Assembly: GCF_032250955.1 (NCBI RefSeq)
Contig: NZ_JAVVES010000003.1
Coordinates: 1 to 64,000, forward strand
Length of the DNA: 64,000 nucleotides
Reading direction: 5' to 3'
DNA from: Sulfuriflexus sp032250955
GTDB taxonomy: Bacteria; Pseudomonadota; Gammaproteobacteria; AKS1
A model generated the notes under the pieces. It searched no databases and had not been told where the DNA came from. It was given only the letters and a program-made list of their open reading frames with translations. The translations under genes were made by a program, and so were the position numbers. Of this stretch, positions 25,536-34,407 are shown piece by piece (position 1 is the stretch's first letter; each line of letters starts with the position of its first letter).

Positions 25536-26141
25536 ATGGCCGACATACAGACGTACCTGGATAGCCTGCGCAAGGATATTACCTTTGATGTGGAACTGCG
25601 CGAACAGGCGCTGCACTTTCGCTCGACCTGGGGACTCTTCTCGCCCCGCGAGATCGATGAAGGCACCCGCCTGTTACTGAGTCATATCAAGATTGCCGAG
25701 GATGCCGATAGTCTCGATATCGGTTGCGGCTACGGGCCGATCGGCATCACCCTGGCCAGGCTCGCCCCCAGGGGTAACCACCTGCTGGTCGACAAGGACT
25801 TTGTCGCCGTCGATTATGCGAACCGTAACATCAAGGATAACAAGCTGGATAATGCCGAGGCGGTCCTCAGCAATGCCTTCGACCAGGTTGGTGATCGTCA
25901 GTTTGATATCATTGTTTCGAACATCCCTGCCAAGGTCGGCAAGGAGATGTTGTTGCTCATCCTCTATGATGCCCTCGCCCATCTGAAACCCGGCGGACAA
26001 CTGTACGTGGTCACGATTAACGGCCTGCGCAAGTTCATGAAACGCCATTTTGAAGAGGTCTTTGGCAACTACAAGAAACTTAAACAGGGCAGCAATTACA
26101 CTGTCGCTCGTGCTATCAGGGAACCTGGAGACACGTACTAA
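25536..26141 (+). CDS. Class I SAM methyltransferase (RsmC/MTS-like)
   Basis: A 201-residue small-domain methyltransferase. WGLFSPREIDEGTRLLL, LDIGCGYGPIGITLA (SAM-binding motif I) and DKDFVAVDYANRN (acidic loop) are typical of the RsmC C-terminal domain. The usual NPPF catalytic motif is replaced by IVSNIPAKVGKE, as in a subset of the family. The target is probably rRNA or another guanine or protein substrate; it cannot be named. It follows the histidine phosphatase remnant by 1 bp. Confidence 0.82.
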   Translation: MADIQTYLDSLRKDITFDVELREQALHFRSTWGLFSPREIDEGTRLLLSHIKIAEDADSLDIGCGYGPIGITLARLAPRGNHLLVDKDFVAVDYANRNIKDNKLDNAEAVLSNAFDQVGDRQFDIIVSNIPAKVGKEMLLLILYDALAHLKPGGQLYVVTINGLRKFMKRHFEEVFGNYKKLKQGSNYTVARAIREPGDTY

Positions 26142-26209
26142 CCCTATACTCCTCTTTGTCGCTGATGACCGGATTGAAAATACGGCAGGCGCGGCATAGG
26201 CTATTGAAC

Positions 26210-27133
26210 ATGCATGCCACACGTCTTCCTGTCACAGCCATCCTGCTTGTCCTGCTTTCGGGCAATGCCTTTCTTTTCGCCCATAAGCCGGCAAGAGCTG
26301 ATGCGCAGGCCTTGCAGCAAGAGTACCAGCGGCTCCAGGGAAAGCTTGCCTCGAATGTCTATGGCATTCCTGTTTATATCAAATCCAGCAGTAATGACGA
26401 CAACCAGATGCACGGCGAGATATTTGGTGTCATCAGCCACCCTTACGACAAGGTCAGGGATGTTCTGGGTACGCCTGCGACCTGGTGCGATATCGTGCCA
26501 TTGCATCTCAATATCAAGGCCTGTACCTATCAGCAGCGGGATAAACAATATCTGCTTACCTTCTATACCGGCCGAAAGTTTTATGAGTCACCCGATAACG
26601 CATACATTATCCGTTATCTTTATACTCCCCTCGCACGCCACGAAGACTATCTTGATATTCAGCTGACCGCTGATTCCGGACCACTGGGTACGGAAGACTA
26701 CAACATCAGCGTTGAAGCCATTCCATTAGACGATGATTCGACATTTCTCCATTTCAGTTTCTCATACCAGCACGGTCTGCTTGCCAACCTAGCCATGGGA
26801 ACTTACTTCCTGACCCTCGGTAGTGGCAAGATCGGCTTCAGCATAGTCGAAGAAGACGAAAGTGGCGAACCTGTTTATGTTAAAGGTAACCGTGGTGTTA
26901 TCGAGCGTAATGTCGTACGTTATTATTTTGCCATCCAGAGTTACCTGGTCACGCTTGATGTGGCGAGTGAGCAGCGCCTCCAGGCACGTCTCGATCGCTG
27001 GTTCGAATTGACGGAACAACATGCCCGGCAACTCCACGAACTCGACAAAGAGAAATATCTGGAGTACAAACACCTGGAGCGCAAGGATCAAATACGACTG
27101 CAGGCGGAGATTGACTATGTTCAAAACCGATAA
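26210..27133 (+). CDS. Exported conserved protein, possibly START/SRPBCC-like
   Basis: About 307 residues with an N-terminal signal peptide (LPVTAILLVLLSGNAFLFA). The body has IFGVISHPYDKVRDVLGTP, ATWCDIVPLHLNIKAC and later LHFSFSYQHGLLANLAMG, reminiscent of START/SRPBCC lipid-binding folds; that is a weak inference. The C-terminus is a charged helix. Starts at 26165 or 26210 are both possible; 26210 gives the more usual signal peptide. Probably a periplasmic protein of unknown role. Confidence 0.7.
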   Translation: MHATRLPVTAILLVLLSGNAFLFAHKPARADAQALQQEYQRLQGKLASNVYGIPVYIKSSSNDDNQMHGEIFGVISHPYDKVRDVLGTPATWCDIVPLHLNIKACTYQQRDKQYLLTFYTGRKFYESPDNAYIIRYLYTPLARHEDYLDIQLTADSGPLGTEDYNISVEAIPLDDDSTFLHFSFSYQHGLLANLAMGTYFLTLGSGKIGFSIVEEDESGEPVYVKGNRGVIERNVVRYYFAIQSYLVTLDVASEQRLQARLDRWFELTEQHARQLHELDKEKYLEYKHLERKDQIRLQAEIDYVQNR

Positions 27134-27216
27134 AACAATAGTCAATGCCTGTAGCGATAAAATGGTCTTACTGTATTAGCCAGATCATTTTCCAGCGCCC
27201 TTGCTATAATCAGCCC

Positions 27217-28071
27217 ATGACTGTCTTCGAAAAACACCTTACTGTTGCTGACAATAACGAGAGCGTTATAGCTCAACTTGCCGCGTCCAGCGACCTGTCC
27301 AGACAGCGCATCAAGCAGGCCATGTTCAAGGGTGCGGTCTGGTTTACCCGCGGCAACAGCACGCAGCGCATACGTCGGGCCACAAAGACCCTGCAACCCG
27401 GGGATGTAGTCCATCTCTACTATGATGAAAAGGTGCTCGCACGCGAGCCGCTGCCGGCGGAAATAGTCGCCGATCAAGGCGCCTACAGCATCTGGTACAA
27501 GCCTTACGGCATGCTCTCACAAGGCTCGAAATGGGGAGATCACTGCACCATCAGGCGATGGGCCGAGCAGCACCTGCTGCCACAACGCCCGGCCCTGGTC
27601 GTGCACCGTCTTGACCGGGCCGCAACCGGCCTGATCCTGATCGCGCATGAGAAAAAAGTCGCTACGGCTCTCGCTGCGCTGTTCGAGTCACGGGCTATCG
27701 AGAAATGCTACCGGGCTATCGTGCACGGCAGGTTTCCTGACGAAACACAAACCATAAATTCCGATATTGATGGCAAAACAGCGATCAGCCATGTGCGCCG
27801 ATTAGACTATGATGAGACTCTCTGGAAAAGTTTAGTAGAAGTAAAAATTGAGACCGGGCGCAAACACCAGATACGCCGCCACCTTAGTGAGGCCGGCTTT
27901 CCAATTGTCGGCGATCGTCTCTATGGCGACGTCAAAAAAAATAGCGAGCATGAAGACCTGCAATTGACGGCCTTCACACTCGCCTTCCAGTGTCCGGTCA
28001 CTGACAAACCGCTAACCTTCCGCCTCGCCGATGACAGACTGCCGCAGCTATCTTCCCCGGCTACCGCATGA
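27217..28071 (+). CDS. RluA-family pseudouridine synthase
   Basis: A 284-residue pseudouridine synthase of the RluA group. The catalytic motif is HRLDRAATGLIL, with the nucleophile Asp in HRLDR. Other landmarks are YSIWYKPYGMLSQ, IEKCYRAIVHG and TGRKHQIRRHL. An S4-like N-terminal part (SRQRIKQAMFKGAVW) helps RNA binding. It modifies rRNA or tRNA uridines; the exact site cannot be told. The ATG at 27217 fits the family start; the frame is open further upstream. Its stop abuts that of the converging lipoprotein gene with no gap. Confidence 0.88.
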   Translation: MTVFEKHLTVADNNESVIAQLAASSDLSRQRIKQAMFKGAVWFTRGNSTQRIRRATKTLQPGDVVHLYYDEKVLAREPLPAEIVADQGAYSIWYKPYGMLSQGSKWGDHCTIRRWAEQHLLPQRPALVVHRLDRAATGLILIAHEKKVATALAALFESRAIEKCYRAIVHGRFPDETQTINSDIDGKTAISHVRRLDYDETLWKSLVEVKIETGRKHQIRRHLSEAGFPIVGDRLYGDVKKNSEHEDLQLTAFTLAFQCPVTDKPLTFRLADDRLPQLSSPATA

Positions 28072-28371
28072 TTACTTCTTTGATTCCTCAATATAGGCGC
28101 GTGCAGTGCTGACCTTGTCGATACAACCCGCGTAGGCGCCAAAACCTGACTGTACCTTGGCCGTTCCCAGCAGGCTTGCCGCCTTGGTGTATTCCCAGCT
28201 CCCGCCGAAGCCTGTGGTCTTGGCAAAATCGAGTTCCTTGTAGGCAATCTCAATCCCCTTCTCACATGAACTGGCAAGCTTGTTTTCTGCTGCCGTGTTT
28301 TGGCTGGTGCTGGCACACGCAGATATACCTATACACAGTACCCCGAGTAACATACTACGATAAATATTCAT
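28072..28371 (-). CDS. Small lipoprotein
   Basis: A 99-residue protein with a lipoprotein signal (LLGVLCIGISAC, Cys19 as lipidated residue). The mature part is helical, with two Cys (SSCEKG and YAGCID) and GGSWEYTKAASLLGTAK. Probably anchored in the outer membrane. Function unknown; small lipoproteins of this look are common in gammaproteobacteria. Confidence 0.75.
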   Translation of the reverse strand: MNIYRSMLLGVLCIGISACASTSQNTAAENKLASSCEKGIEIAYKELDFAKTTGFGGSWEYTKAASLLGTAKVQSGFGAYAGCIDKVSTARAYIEESKK

Positions 28372-28664
28372 TGTTCAGACCTCCATAAAGTTTGAGGTCC
28401 TTATGCTAGCGCCGCCGCGCATTTTTTATGTGAGGCAAGTCTTAAAATCAAACCGGCATTGTCAATTGGTTCACAGTTTGAGACTAAAACAAGAATACCC
28501 GCAACTGTGCCAGTCTTTCCCCCTTCTGAAAACCGCTATGGCGGTCTTTCTCCCTGGCCGACCGTGTGCCGGCACATTACAGCTGGCTTTACACGGCTTT
28601 TTCCCCTGAATCATTCAGGTATACTTTCGTTCTGCCTCGTACTGTTTTTATAAGGAGTAACACT

Positions 28665-29249
28665 ATGGTCCAGACCGAATCCACCATGCTCGCCCTCGGC
28701 ACCCCGGCACCGGACTTTTCTTTGCCCGAACCGGCCACGGGCAAGACCTGGTCACTCGCCGATTTTACCGGCAACCAGGCATTTTTGGTAACCTTCATGT
28801 GCAACCATTGCCCTTACGTATTGCATATTCATAAACAGCTCAACGCCCTCATTCGTGAATACCAGCCCAGGGGCCTCGCCGCCGTGGCCATCAATGCCAA
28901 TGACGTTGCCGCCTACCCGGCAGACAGTCCAGAGAAAATGGCCGCGCTGTCCAGAGAAATGGACTACTGTTTTCCCTACCTGTTTGACGCCGAGCAGACC
29001 GTGGCCAGGGCCTACAGGGCCGCCTGCACGCCGGACTTTTTTCTCTTCGACAAGGATATGAAGCTCGCCTACCGGGGCCAGTTCGATGCCTCGCGACCGG
29101 GCAGCGAATTGCCGGTGACCGGTGCGGATATGGGCGCCGCCATCGAGGCAATACTGACCGGAGACCCCATTCCTGCAGAGGCACAAAGCCCAAGCATGGG
29201 CTGTAACATCAAGTGGAAGCCGGGTAACGAGCCAACTTGTTCTAGCTAG
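28665..29249 (+). CDS. Thioredoxin-fold (AhpC/TSA-like) redox protein
   Basis: A 194-residue thioredoxin-family protein with LGTPAPDFSLPEPATGKTW, the CxxC motif in MCNHCPY, and PDFFLFDKDMKLAYRGQFD. The family is often annotated as thioredoxin-like or peroxiredoxin-like and may reduce disulfides or peroxides. No signal peptide is visible. It starts at ATG 28665 after TAAGGAG. The family's substrate is not known. Confidence 0.85.
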   Translation: MVQTESTMLALGTPAPDFSLPEPATGKTWSLADFTGNQAFLVTFMCNHCPYVLHIHKQLNALIREYQPRGLAAVAINANDVAAYPADSPEKMAALSREMDYCFPYLFDAEQTVARAYRAACTPDFFLFDKDMKLAYRGQFDASRPGSELPVTGADMGAAIEAILTGDPIPAEAQSPSMGCNIKWKPGNEPTCSS

Positions 29250-29384
29250 TATTACTAGTTTTTTATTACATTCCACTGATTTACACTGTATGTTCTAGGT
29301 TATGACATGGTTAACAGCCATCTCAGCCTCGCAAATATTTTTTTATTTGCACATAAAGCAAGACTTAACCAAGGATGAAAGACT

Positions 29385-29987
29385 ATGCGTAAATTTCTGC
29401 ACTTCATTGTTCTTGCAATCGGTACATCCTTACTATCACTGCCTGCATATGGACTGGAAGGCGTATTGCTGGATAGTGCGGGCAATTACGTAACTGATAG
29501 CTCTGGTGAATGTGTCTCGGTTGGCAAGCTGAAACATTTTCACCGGGCGGATGGCACCGGCTACTGCGCGGATTTACCCGAGAAGGTGGCCCAAACCGCA
29601 CCTACACCCGCGCCTGCACCAGAACCTGCCACCTACGAGATCGTGACGACACTCGATGCACATGCCCTGTTCAGCCATGATCGGTCAAACCTGCGACCTG
29701 CAGGCAGGAGTGAACTCGATGCGCTGGTCTCCAAGCTGAAGGGTTACTCTTCTCAGAGAATTAGTATTATCGGCCACACCGACAGCCAGGGAACCGACGC
29801 ATACAACCAGCTCCTCAGCGAGCGCCGCGCGGCATCGGTAAAGAACTACCTCATTAGACAGGGTATCGACGCCGATTCTATTTCGACCGTGGGCAGGGGT
29901 GAAAGCCAGCCTGTCGCCTCCAATAGCACCGCCGCCGGGCGGCAACAGAATCGCCGTGTTGAAATTGCCGTGAGTGCCACAAGGTAA
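29385..29987 (+). CDS. OmpA-family outer-membrane or periplasmic protein
   Basis: A 200-residue protein with a signal peptide (SLLSLPAYG), a short N-terminal region with two Cys (GECVSVG and GYCADL), a Pro/Ala-rich linker, and a C-terminal OmpA peptidoglycan-binding domain. The domain has FSHDRSNLRPAGRSELD, GHTDSQGTDAYNQLLSERRA and GRGESQPVASNST. It should tether to the cell wall. It lacks a beta-barrel, so it is a short OmpA-like protein rather than a porin. Confidence 0.88.
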   Translation: MRKFLHFIVLAIGTSLLSLPAYGLEGVLLDSAGNYVTDSSGECVSVGKLKHFHRADGTGYCADLPEKVAQTAPTPAPAPEPATYEIVTTLDAHALFSHDRSNLRPAGRSELDALVSKLKGYSSQRISIIGHTDSQGTDAYNQLLSERRAASVKNYLIRQGIDADSISTVGRGESQPVASNSTAAGRQQNRRVEIAVSATR

Positions 29988-30012
29988 TCAACCCGCGGGT
30001 AGCAGAAACAGG

Positions 30013-30042
30013 ACGGGACGGCATCTGCCGTCCCGTTTTACT
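30013..30042. terminator. Bidirectional terminator between ompA-like and def
   Basis: ACGGGACGGCA and TGCCGTCCCGT form an 11-bp stem with almost no loop, followed by TTTTA. It lies between the converging ompA-like and def genes and can serve the plus-strand transcript. Confidence 0.75.
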
Positions 30043-30044
30043 TT

Positions 30045-30596
30045 TTACGCTTCACCAGGCAGGTCTGGATTCGCCAACAACCCGCCGGCGAGTAATTCTT
30101 CCGTAAAGCCAAAATAGCGCATATCCCGAATTCGTTGCGGATAGAGAATGCCATCCAGGTGGTCACACTCGTGCTGCACGACCCGGGCATGGAAACCGGT
30201 CACCTCTCGCGCCACGACCCGGCCCAGCTGGTCGAAACCCTCGTAATGAAGATACGTAAAGCGGGGCACCAGGCCACGCATACCGGGGACGGAGAGGCAG
30301 CCTTCCCAGTCTTCGTCGGTCTCTTCCCTTAGCGGCACAATCTGCGGATTGATGAGTACGGTCTGTGGCACCGCTTCGGCATCGGGATAGCGCGGATTCT
30401 GCCCAACCTCGAAAATGACGACCCGCAGATCCACGCCGATCTGTGGCGCGGCCAGGCCTGCACCATCGCAGGCGGCCATGGTCTCAAACATATCCGTAAT
30501 CAACCTGTCCAGTACCGGCGTATTGAAGTCCTGCACGGCCCTGGCCTGTCGTAACAGGGCCGGCTCGCCCATGCGCAGTATCTCTCTGATGGCCAT
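30045..30596 (-). CDS. def: Peptide deformylase
   Basis: A 183-residue metal-dependent peptide deformylase that removes the formyl group from new proteins. The three motifs are present: GAGLAAPQIG, EGCLSVPGM (metal-binding Cys) and QHECDHLDG (metal-binding His residues and catalytic Glu). It stands apart from the usual def-fmt pair and may be one of two copies in the genome. Confidence 0.93.
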   Translation of the reverse strand: MAIREILRMGEPALLRQARAVQDFNTPVLDRLITDMFETMAACDGAGLAAPQIGVDLRVVIFEVGQNPRYPDAEAVPQTVLINPQIVPLREETDEDWEGCLSVPGMRGLVPRFTYLHYEGFDQLGRVVAREVTGFHARVVQHECDHLDGILYPQRIRDMRYFGFTEELLAGGLLANPDLPGEA

Positions 30597-30880
30597 CGTC
30601 TACGCCCTCATCTTGTTCGGTAAAGATTGCTGGTTGGCCGATGCCTCATCCTGTGGTTGAGACCCCGGCGTATCCTTTATTCATTGTGCCCGCCGCCGAC
30701 AACGCATGGAATATGCTGCGTTTCATGTCGATCGGCCATTCCCGCCGTCAGCCAGGCTTCCAGCGGCTCAAGGGGCAGTGGCCCGGCCTGTCCGGCTTAG
30801 ACAAAGACCGGCATTTGCGTCTGCCTCGCAGTCACGGCACAATCACGCCTTCATCCCGGAAGCATAAGCAGAATCTCACC

Positions 30881-31777
30881 ATGGCAGCACCCCTTTACGA
30901 ATCCAGTCTGACCAGCCTGAACCTGATCAATCGCGGCAAGGTACGCGACATCTATGACATCGATGATCAGCACATGCTGATCGTGACCACCGATCGTCTG
31001 TCGGCCTTCGATGTCATCATGAGCACGCCGATCCCGGACAAGGGCCGGGTCCTGACCACCGTTTCCAACTTCTGGTTCGACTACCTCAGTGACATCGTAC
31101 CGAACCATCTCGCCTCGCGCACACTCGAAGACGTCCTGCCCGATGCCGCAGAGCGCGCCAGCGTCGAGGGCCAGGCCACCGTCGTGCGCAAACTGCGCCC
31201 GTTACCGGTCGAGGCTATCGTGCGCGGCTATATTATCGGCTCTGGCTGGAAGGACTACCAGGCTACTGGCAGCATCTGTGGCATCCGTCTACCCCCCGGT
31301 TTGCGGCTGGCTGACAAGCTCGAGCAGGCCATTTACACGCCATCGACCAAGGCCGACATAGGCGATCACGACGAGAACGTCGATTTCGAAACCACCGTGA
31401 AACTGCTTGGCCGGGAACGAGCCGAACAGGTCCGCGACGTGAGCCTGAAACTGTACGCGAAGGCGCGTGACTACGCCGCTGAGCGCGGCATCATCATCGC
31501 CGATACCAAGTTTGAATTCGGCCTCGATGACAATGACCAGCTCGTGCTGATCGACGAGGCCCTGACCCCGGATTCGTCGCGCTTCTGGCCGGCCGAGAGC
31601 TATGCCCCCGGCACCAGCCCCGAGAGTTACGACAAACAATACATCCGCGACTGGCTGGAGGCCCAGGACTGGGACAAGACCCCGCCGGCGCCCACCATCC
31701 CGGATGAGATCATAGCCAGGACCACCGAGAAATACCGCGAGGCCTGCCGGAAACTGACCGGGCAGGAACTCGACTAG
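30881..31777 (+). CDS. purC: SAICAR synthase (purine biosynthesis)
   Basis: A 298-residue phosphoribosylaminoimidazole-succinocarboxamide synthase, which joins aspartate to CAIR using ATP. Landmarks are LINRGKVRDIYDIDDQ, TDRLSAFDVIM, VEAIVRGYIIGSGWKDY, and EALTPDSSRFWP near the C-terminus. ATG 30881 is chosen because it aligns with the usual start; the frame is open 80 codons upstream but that part is not family-like. It is divergent from def. Confidence 0.93.
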   Translation: MAAPLYESSLTSLNLINRGKVRDIYDIDDQHMLIVTTDRLSAFDVIMSTPIPDKGRVLTTVSNFWFDYLSDIVPNHLASRTLEDVLPDAAERASVEGQATVVRKLRPLPVEAIVRGYIIGSGWKDYQATGSICGIRLPPGLRLADKLEQAIYTPSTKADIGDHDENVDFETTVKLLGRERAEQVRDVSLKLYAKARDYAAERGIIIADTKFEFGLDDNDQLVLIDEALTPDSSRFWPAESYAPGTSPESYDKQYIRDWLEAQDWDKTPPAPTIPDEIIARTTEKYREACRKLTGQELD

Positions 31778-31795
31778 GCAGACGGGTTGTTCGGC

Positions 31796-32164
31796 CTAGT
31801 GAATCAGTCGATTCAGTGTCGCGAGCAGTTTTTCGGGGTTAAATGGCTTGGTCACCCAGCCCGTGGCGCCGGCCTCGCGTCCCTGGCGCTTGCTCTCATC
31901 CGTGTGCTCGGTGGTGATGGTCAGAATCGGTGTATTCCGGTAACCGGCTTGCTGCCGCAATGACTTGATCAGGGTATAACCATCCATCTCCGGCATATTA
32001 ATATCGGTCAGGATCGCATCAAAATGCTCATGGTGGGCCATGGATAACCCTTCCCGGCCATTGCTCGCCTGCTTCACCTCAAAGCCGCCCTGCTTGAGCA
32101 TAAACGTAATAACGTCACGGATAGATTTACAGTCATCAACAACAAGAATGGTTGAAATATTCAT
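31796..32164 (-). CDS. Single-domain CheY-like response regulator
   Basis: A 122-residue receiver domain alone. Acidic pocket in ILVVDDCKSIRD, phosphoacceptor Asp in AILTDINMPEMDGY, conserved Thr in ILTITTEHTDE and Lys in GWVTKPFNPEKLL. It resembles CheY/PilG-type regulators. No kinase is next to it. The start at 32164 is the natural one; 16 further codons upstream are open. Confidence 0.88.
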   Translation of the reverse strand: MNISTILVVDDCKSIRDVITFMLKQGGFEVKQASNGREGLSMAHHEHFDAILTDINMPEMDGYTLIKSLRQQAGYRNTPILTITTEHTDESKRQGREAGATGWVTKPFNPEKLLATLNRLIH

Positions 32165-32212
32165 AAGACACCCCTTTATTTTGCCTCGAGGTAGCCGCCA
32201 GAAAGGCGCCAC

Positions 32213-33126
32213 CCTGCGAAGGCTTCACTATCAAAATGGTTCTGCGTCTGAAAAGGGGAAGGAGAAGAGTCGCATTCTCGGTTCCGGCAGTCCCGCTGTC
32301 ATAGGCATGAGCCCTTAGACCGGATGACTTTGCGTGCCCATCTTTCGAATGGGGTCGCCCTTGTCAAAACATTAAATAACGCACTTAAAGTATAGCTACT
32401 ATTTTTCGGGAAAGACAAGTCGGTTTAGAGGGATTTGTGATTAGGCTGCCCTGACCCATCGGAGATGTCCGATGTCCGTGGGGCTTTAAGTTTTTGCGTT
32501 TATATGGGCATCTATGGCAGATAATTTCACCACTCATAGATACCCTGATGACACTGGGACAGTGGAATAGGGTACTCATGATGAAGCTTGAAAAGCTTCT
32601 ATGAGCCACCTTCGAGGTTACACCATAGAACCCTTTCAGGGTTCATTATGGATACCTCACCCATTTCCAATGGGTCGAGGCAATTGTGAGTTGCCCAGAC
32701 TCACTGGGACAGTGAGTGGGGTATTCATGATGATGCCTGAAAGGCATCTATGATCCTCAACCATCTCCGATGTCCGTGGGTATTCGACCTTTTCGCTGTC
32801 TCCTTTGCTTTTATGGCTCGGAATTTCACCACTCACAGAATCCCTTCGGGCTTCATTGTGAGTACCTCAACCATCTCCGATGGTTCGAGGCAAAAAAAGG
32901 AGAGGCGTGCGGGGCAGGCCTCTCCATAAAAGCACCCGGGAAGGGATCGGGAGCTTGTCCGTTTTGCGTTGAGGATGATCCTACCCCCACTCGCCTGCCT
33001 TGAATATGTGGCATAATGTCGCACCCTTCATAAAATCAATGACTTGGCATGAGCCCGGTGTTAATTTCCTTACCTCTCCAGCGCCGGCGCGCTAGAATAA
33101 CGGTTTAGATACAAGCTTGTGTACCA
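32213..33126. other. Gene-free stretch holding a structured repeat array
   Basis: No gene is seen in 914 bp between the CheY-like gene and regB. The middle (32450-32890) is a structured repeat array, described separately. The part after 32890 and the last 120 bp should contain the regB promoter, but no clear -10/-35 pair was picked out. Confidence 0.6.
32450..32890. repeat. Array of covarying two-hairpin palindromic elements
   Basis: The basic element has two hairpins: H1 (CTCACAGAA... to ...TTCATTGTGAG) and H2 (CCTCAACCAT-CTCCG-ATGGTT-CGAGG). H1 copies: 32832-32862, 32623-32651, and inverted copies 32575-32605 and 32725-32753. H2 copies: 32865-32890 and 32655-32680, with a degenerate one at 32755-32779. 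Paired changes keep the stems: CTCACA/TGTGAG becomes CCATA/TATGG, AACCAT/ATGGTT becomes ACCCAT/ATGGGT, GAAGCTT/AAGCTTC becomes GATGCC/GGCATC. CACTG-GGA-CAGTG hairpins lie at 32552-32564 and 32702-32714. A further copy is at 48233-48288. Confidence 0.8.
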
Positions 33127-34392
33127 ATGCCCGTGACCAGCCCAGCTCCACAAAATGACCCGGCCGAGAGACAAAACCTGCGCCGCCTGTTAAGCCTGCG
33201 AAGCATTGCCGTTATCGGCTGGGGGCTGACCATCTATGTGGTCGTTGCCTTTGTCGGCATGCCCCTGCCTGCCTCCTCCATGGCCCTGGTGATCATCGCC
33301 CTGGCATTGTTCAATCTCGTTACCTGGCTGCGCCTGAAGTGGGGCGGGCGGGTCGGTCAGCTGGAGTTTCTTCTCCAGCTCATGGTCGACGTTGTCGCGC
33401 TCACCAGCCTTCTTTACCTGTCAGGCGGGGCGAGCAACCCGTTTGTGCTGCTGTTCCTGTTGCCGATTATTATCGCCACCGCCGTCCTGCCCGCGATCCA
33501 TATCTGGCTCCTGACGTTATTCACAGGGGTCTGCTACAGCCTGCTGATGTGGCGCTATGTGCCCCTGCCGCATGTCCACGGCGAGGAGCACAGTTTTAGC
33601 CAGCACGTCTTCGGTATGTGGCTTGCCTTCGTCGTCAGCGCCGCAGTAATTGCTTACTTCGTGGTGGCGATGCGGCGCAGTCTGCACCGTAAGGACCAGG
33701 CATTGGCCGCGGCGCGTGAGCAGCGGCTGCGCGATGAACAACTCGTCGTCCTCGGCACCCTGGCTGCAAGCACCGCTCATGAACTCGGCACGCCACTGGG
33801 CACCATGGCCCTGCTCAGCGAAGAGTTAAACACCACCACTGAAGACCCGCAGGCGCAGGCGCTGCTGCATACCCTGGGGGAACAAATTAACCGTTGTACG
33901 CAGGCCCTGGCCACCCTCTCGGCCGCGGCCGGTGGCATCCAGCTGGGTGGTGGGCAAATCCTGCCCGTGCACGACTTTCTCAGCGAGATACTCGCAGAAT
34001 GGCAACCATCACATCCCGCTATTCAACTACAGACAGACTGGCAGGGACCTGAACATGCCCCGGGCATACTCGCCGACCGCACCCTGAAACAGGCACTGGG
34101 GAATATTCTCGATAATGCTGCCGAGGCCTCACCCGGCGATGTGGTGTGGCGGGCCAGCTGGGATAAGGACGGCCTGACCATGGAAATCAAGGATCGGGGC
34201 GACGGCTTGAGCCAGCAGGCAGAGCAGCTTATCGGCACCCGCCCTTATAGTGAAAAGGATAACGGCATGGGTCTGGGTCTGTTCCTCGCCCATTCTATTA
34301 TCAGTCGTTTTGCCGGTGAAGTCCGGCTGCTCAACCGCGAGGGGGGTGGCGTAACCACATTCATTCACCTGCCCCTGACGAAGGCCGTATAA
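33127..34392 (+). CDS. regB: RegB/PrrB-like redox sensor histidine kinase
   Basis: A 421-residue membrane histidine kinase. About six hydrophobic spans fill the first 180 residues; the quinone-sensing type motif GGASNPFVLLF is near residue 100. The H-box is STAHELGTPLGTMALL (His218 phosphorylated), followed by NRCTQAL, whose Cys257 is at the place of the redox-active Cys of RegB; that match is inference. N, G1 and G2 boxes lie in LGNILDNAAEAS, IKDRGDGLS and NGMGLGLFLAHS. It pairs with the RegA-like regulator 15 bp downstream and may sense quinone redox state. Confidence 0.85.
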   Translation: MPVTSPAPQNDPAERQNLRRLLSLRSIAVIGWGLTIYVVVAFVGMPLPASSMALVIIALALFNLVTWLRLKWGGRVGQLEFLLQLMVDVVALTSLLYLSGGASNPFVLLFLLPIIIATAVLPAIHIWLLTLFTGVCYSLLMWRYVPLPHVHGEEHSFSQHVFGMWLAFVVSAAVIAYFVVAMRRSLHRKDQALAAAREQRLRDEQLVVLGTLAASTAHELGTPLGTMALLSEELNTTTEDPQAQALLHTLGEQINRCTQALATLSAAAGGIQLGGGQILPVHDFLSEILAEWQPSHPAIQLQTDWQGPEHAPGILADRTLKQALGNILDNAAEASPGDVVWRASWDKDGLTMEIKDRGDGLSQQAEQLIGTRPYSEKDNGMGLGLFLAHSIISRFAGEVRLLNREGGGVTTFIHLPLTKAV

Positions 34393-34407
34393 GGAGCGAC
34401 TGCGCGC

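Noticed and set aside
29246..29268. Short CTAG-rich stem with T run after the thioredoxin-like gene
   Set aside because: Stem is only 5 AT-rich base pairs; too weak to call a terminator.
30641..30880. N-terminal extension of PurC
   Set aside because: The 80 extra codons are not like the family, and ATG 30881 matches the usual start.
32865..32890. tRNA T-arm-like GGTTCGAGG
   Set aside because: It is half of the repeat hairpin; there is no acceptor or anticodon arm and no CCA.
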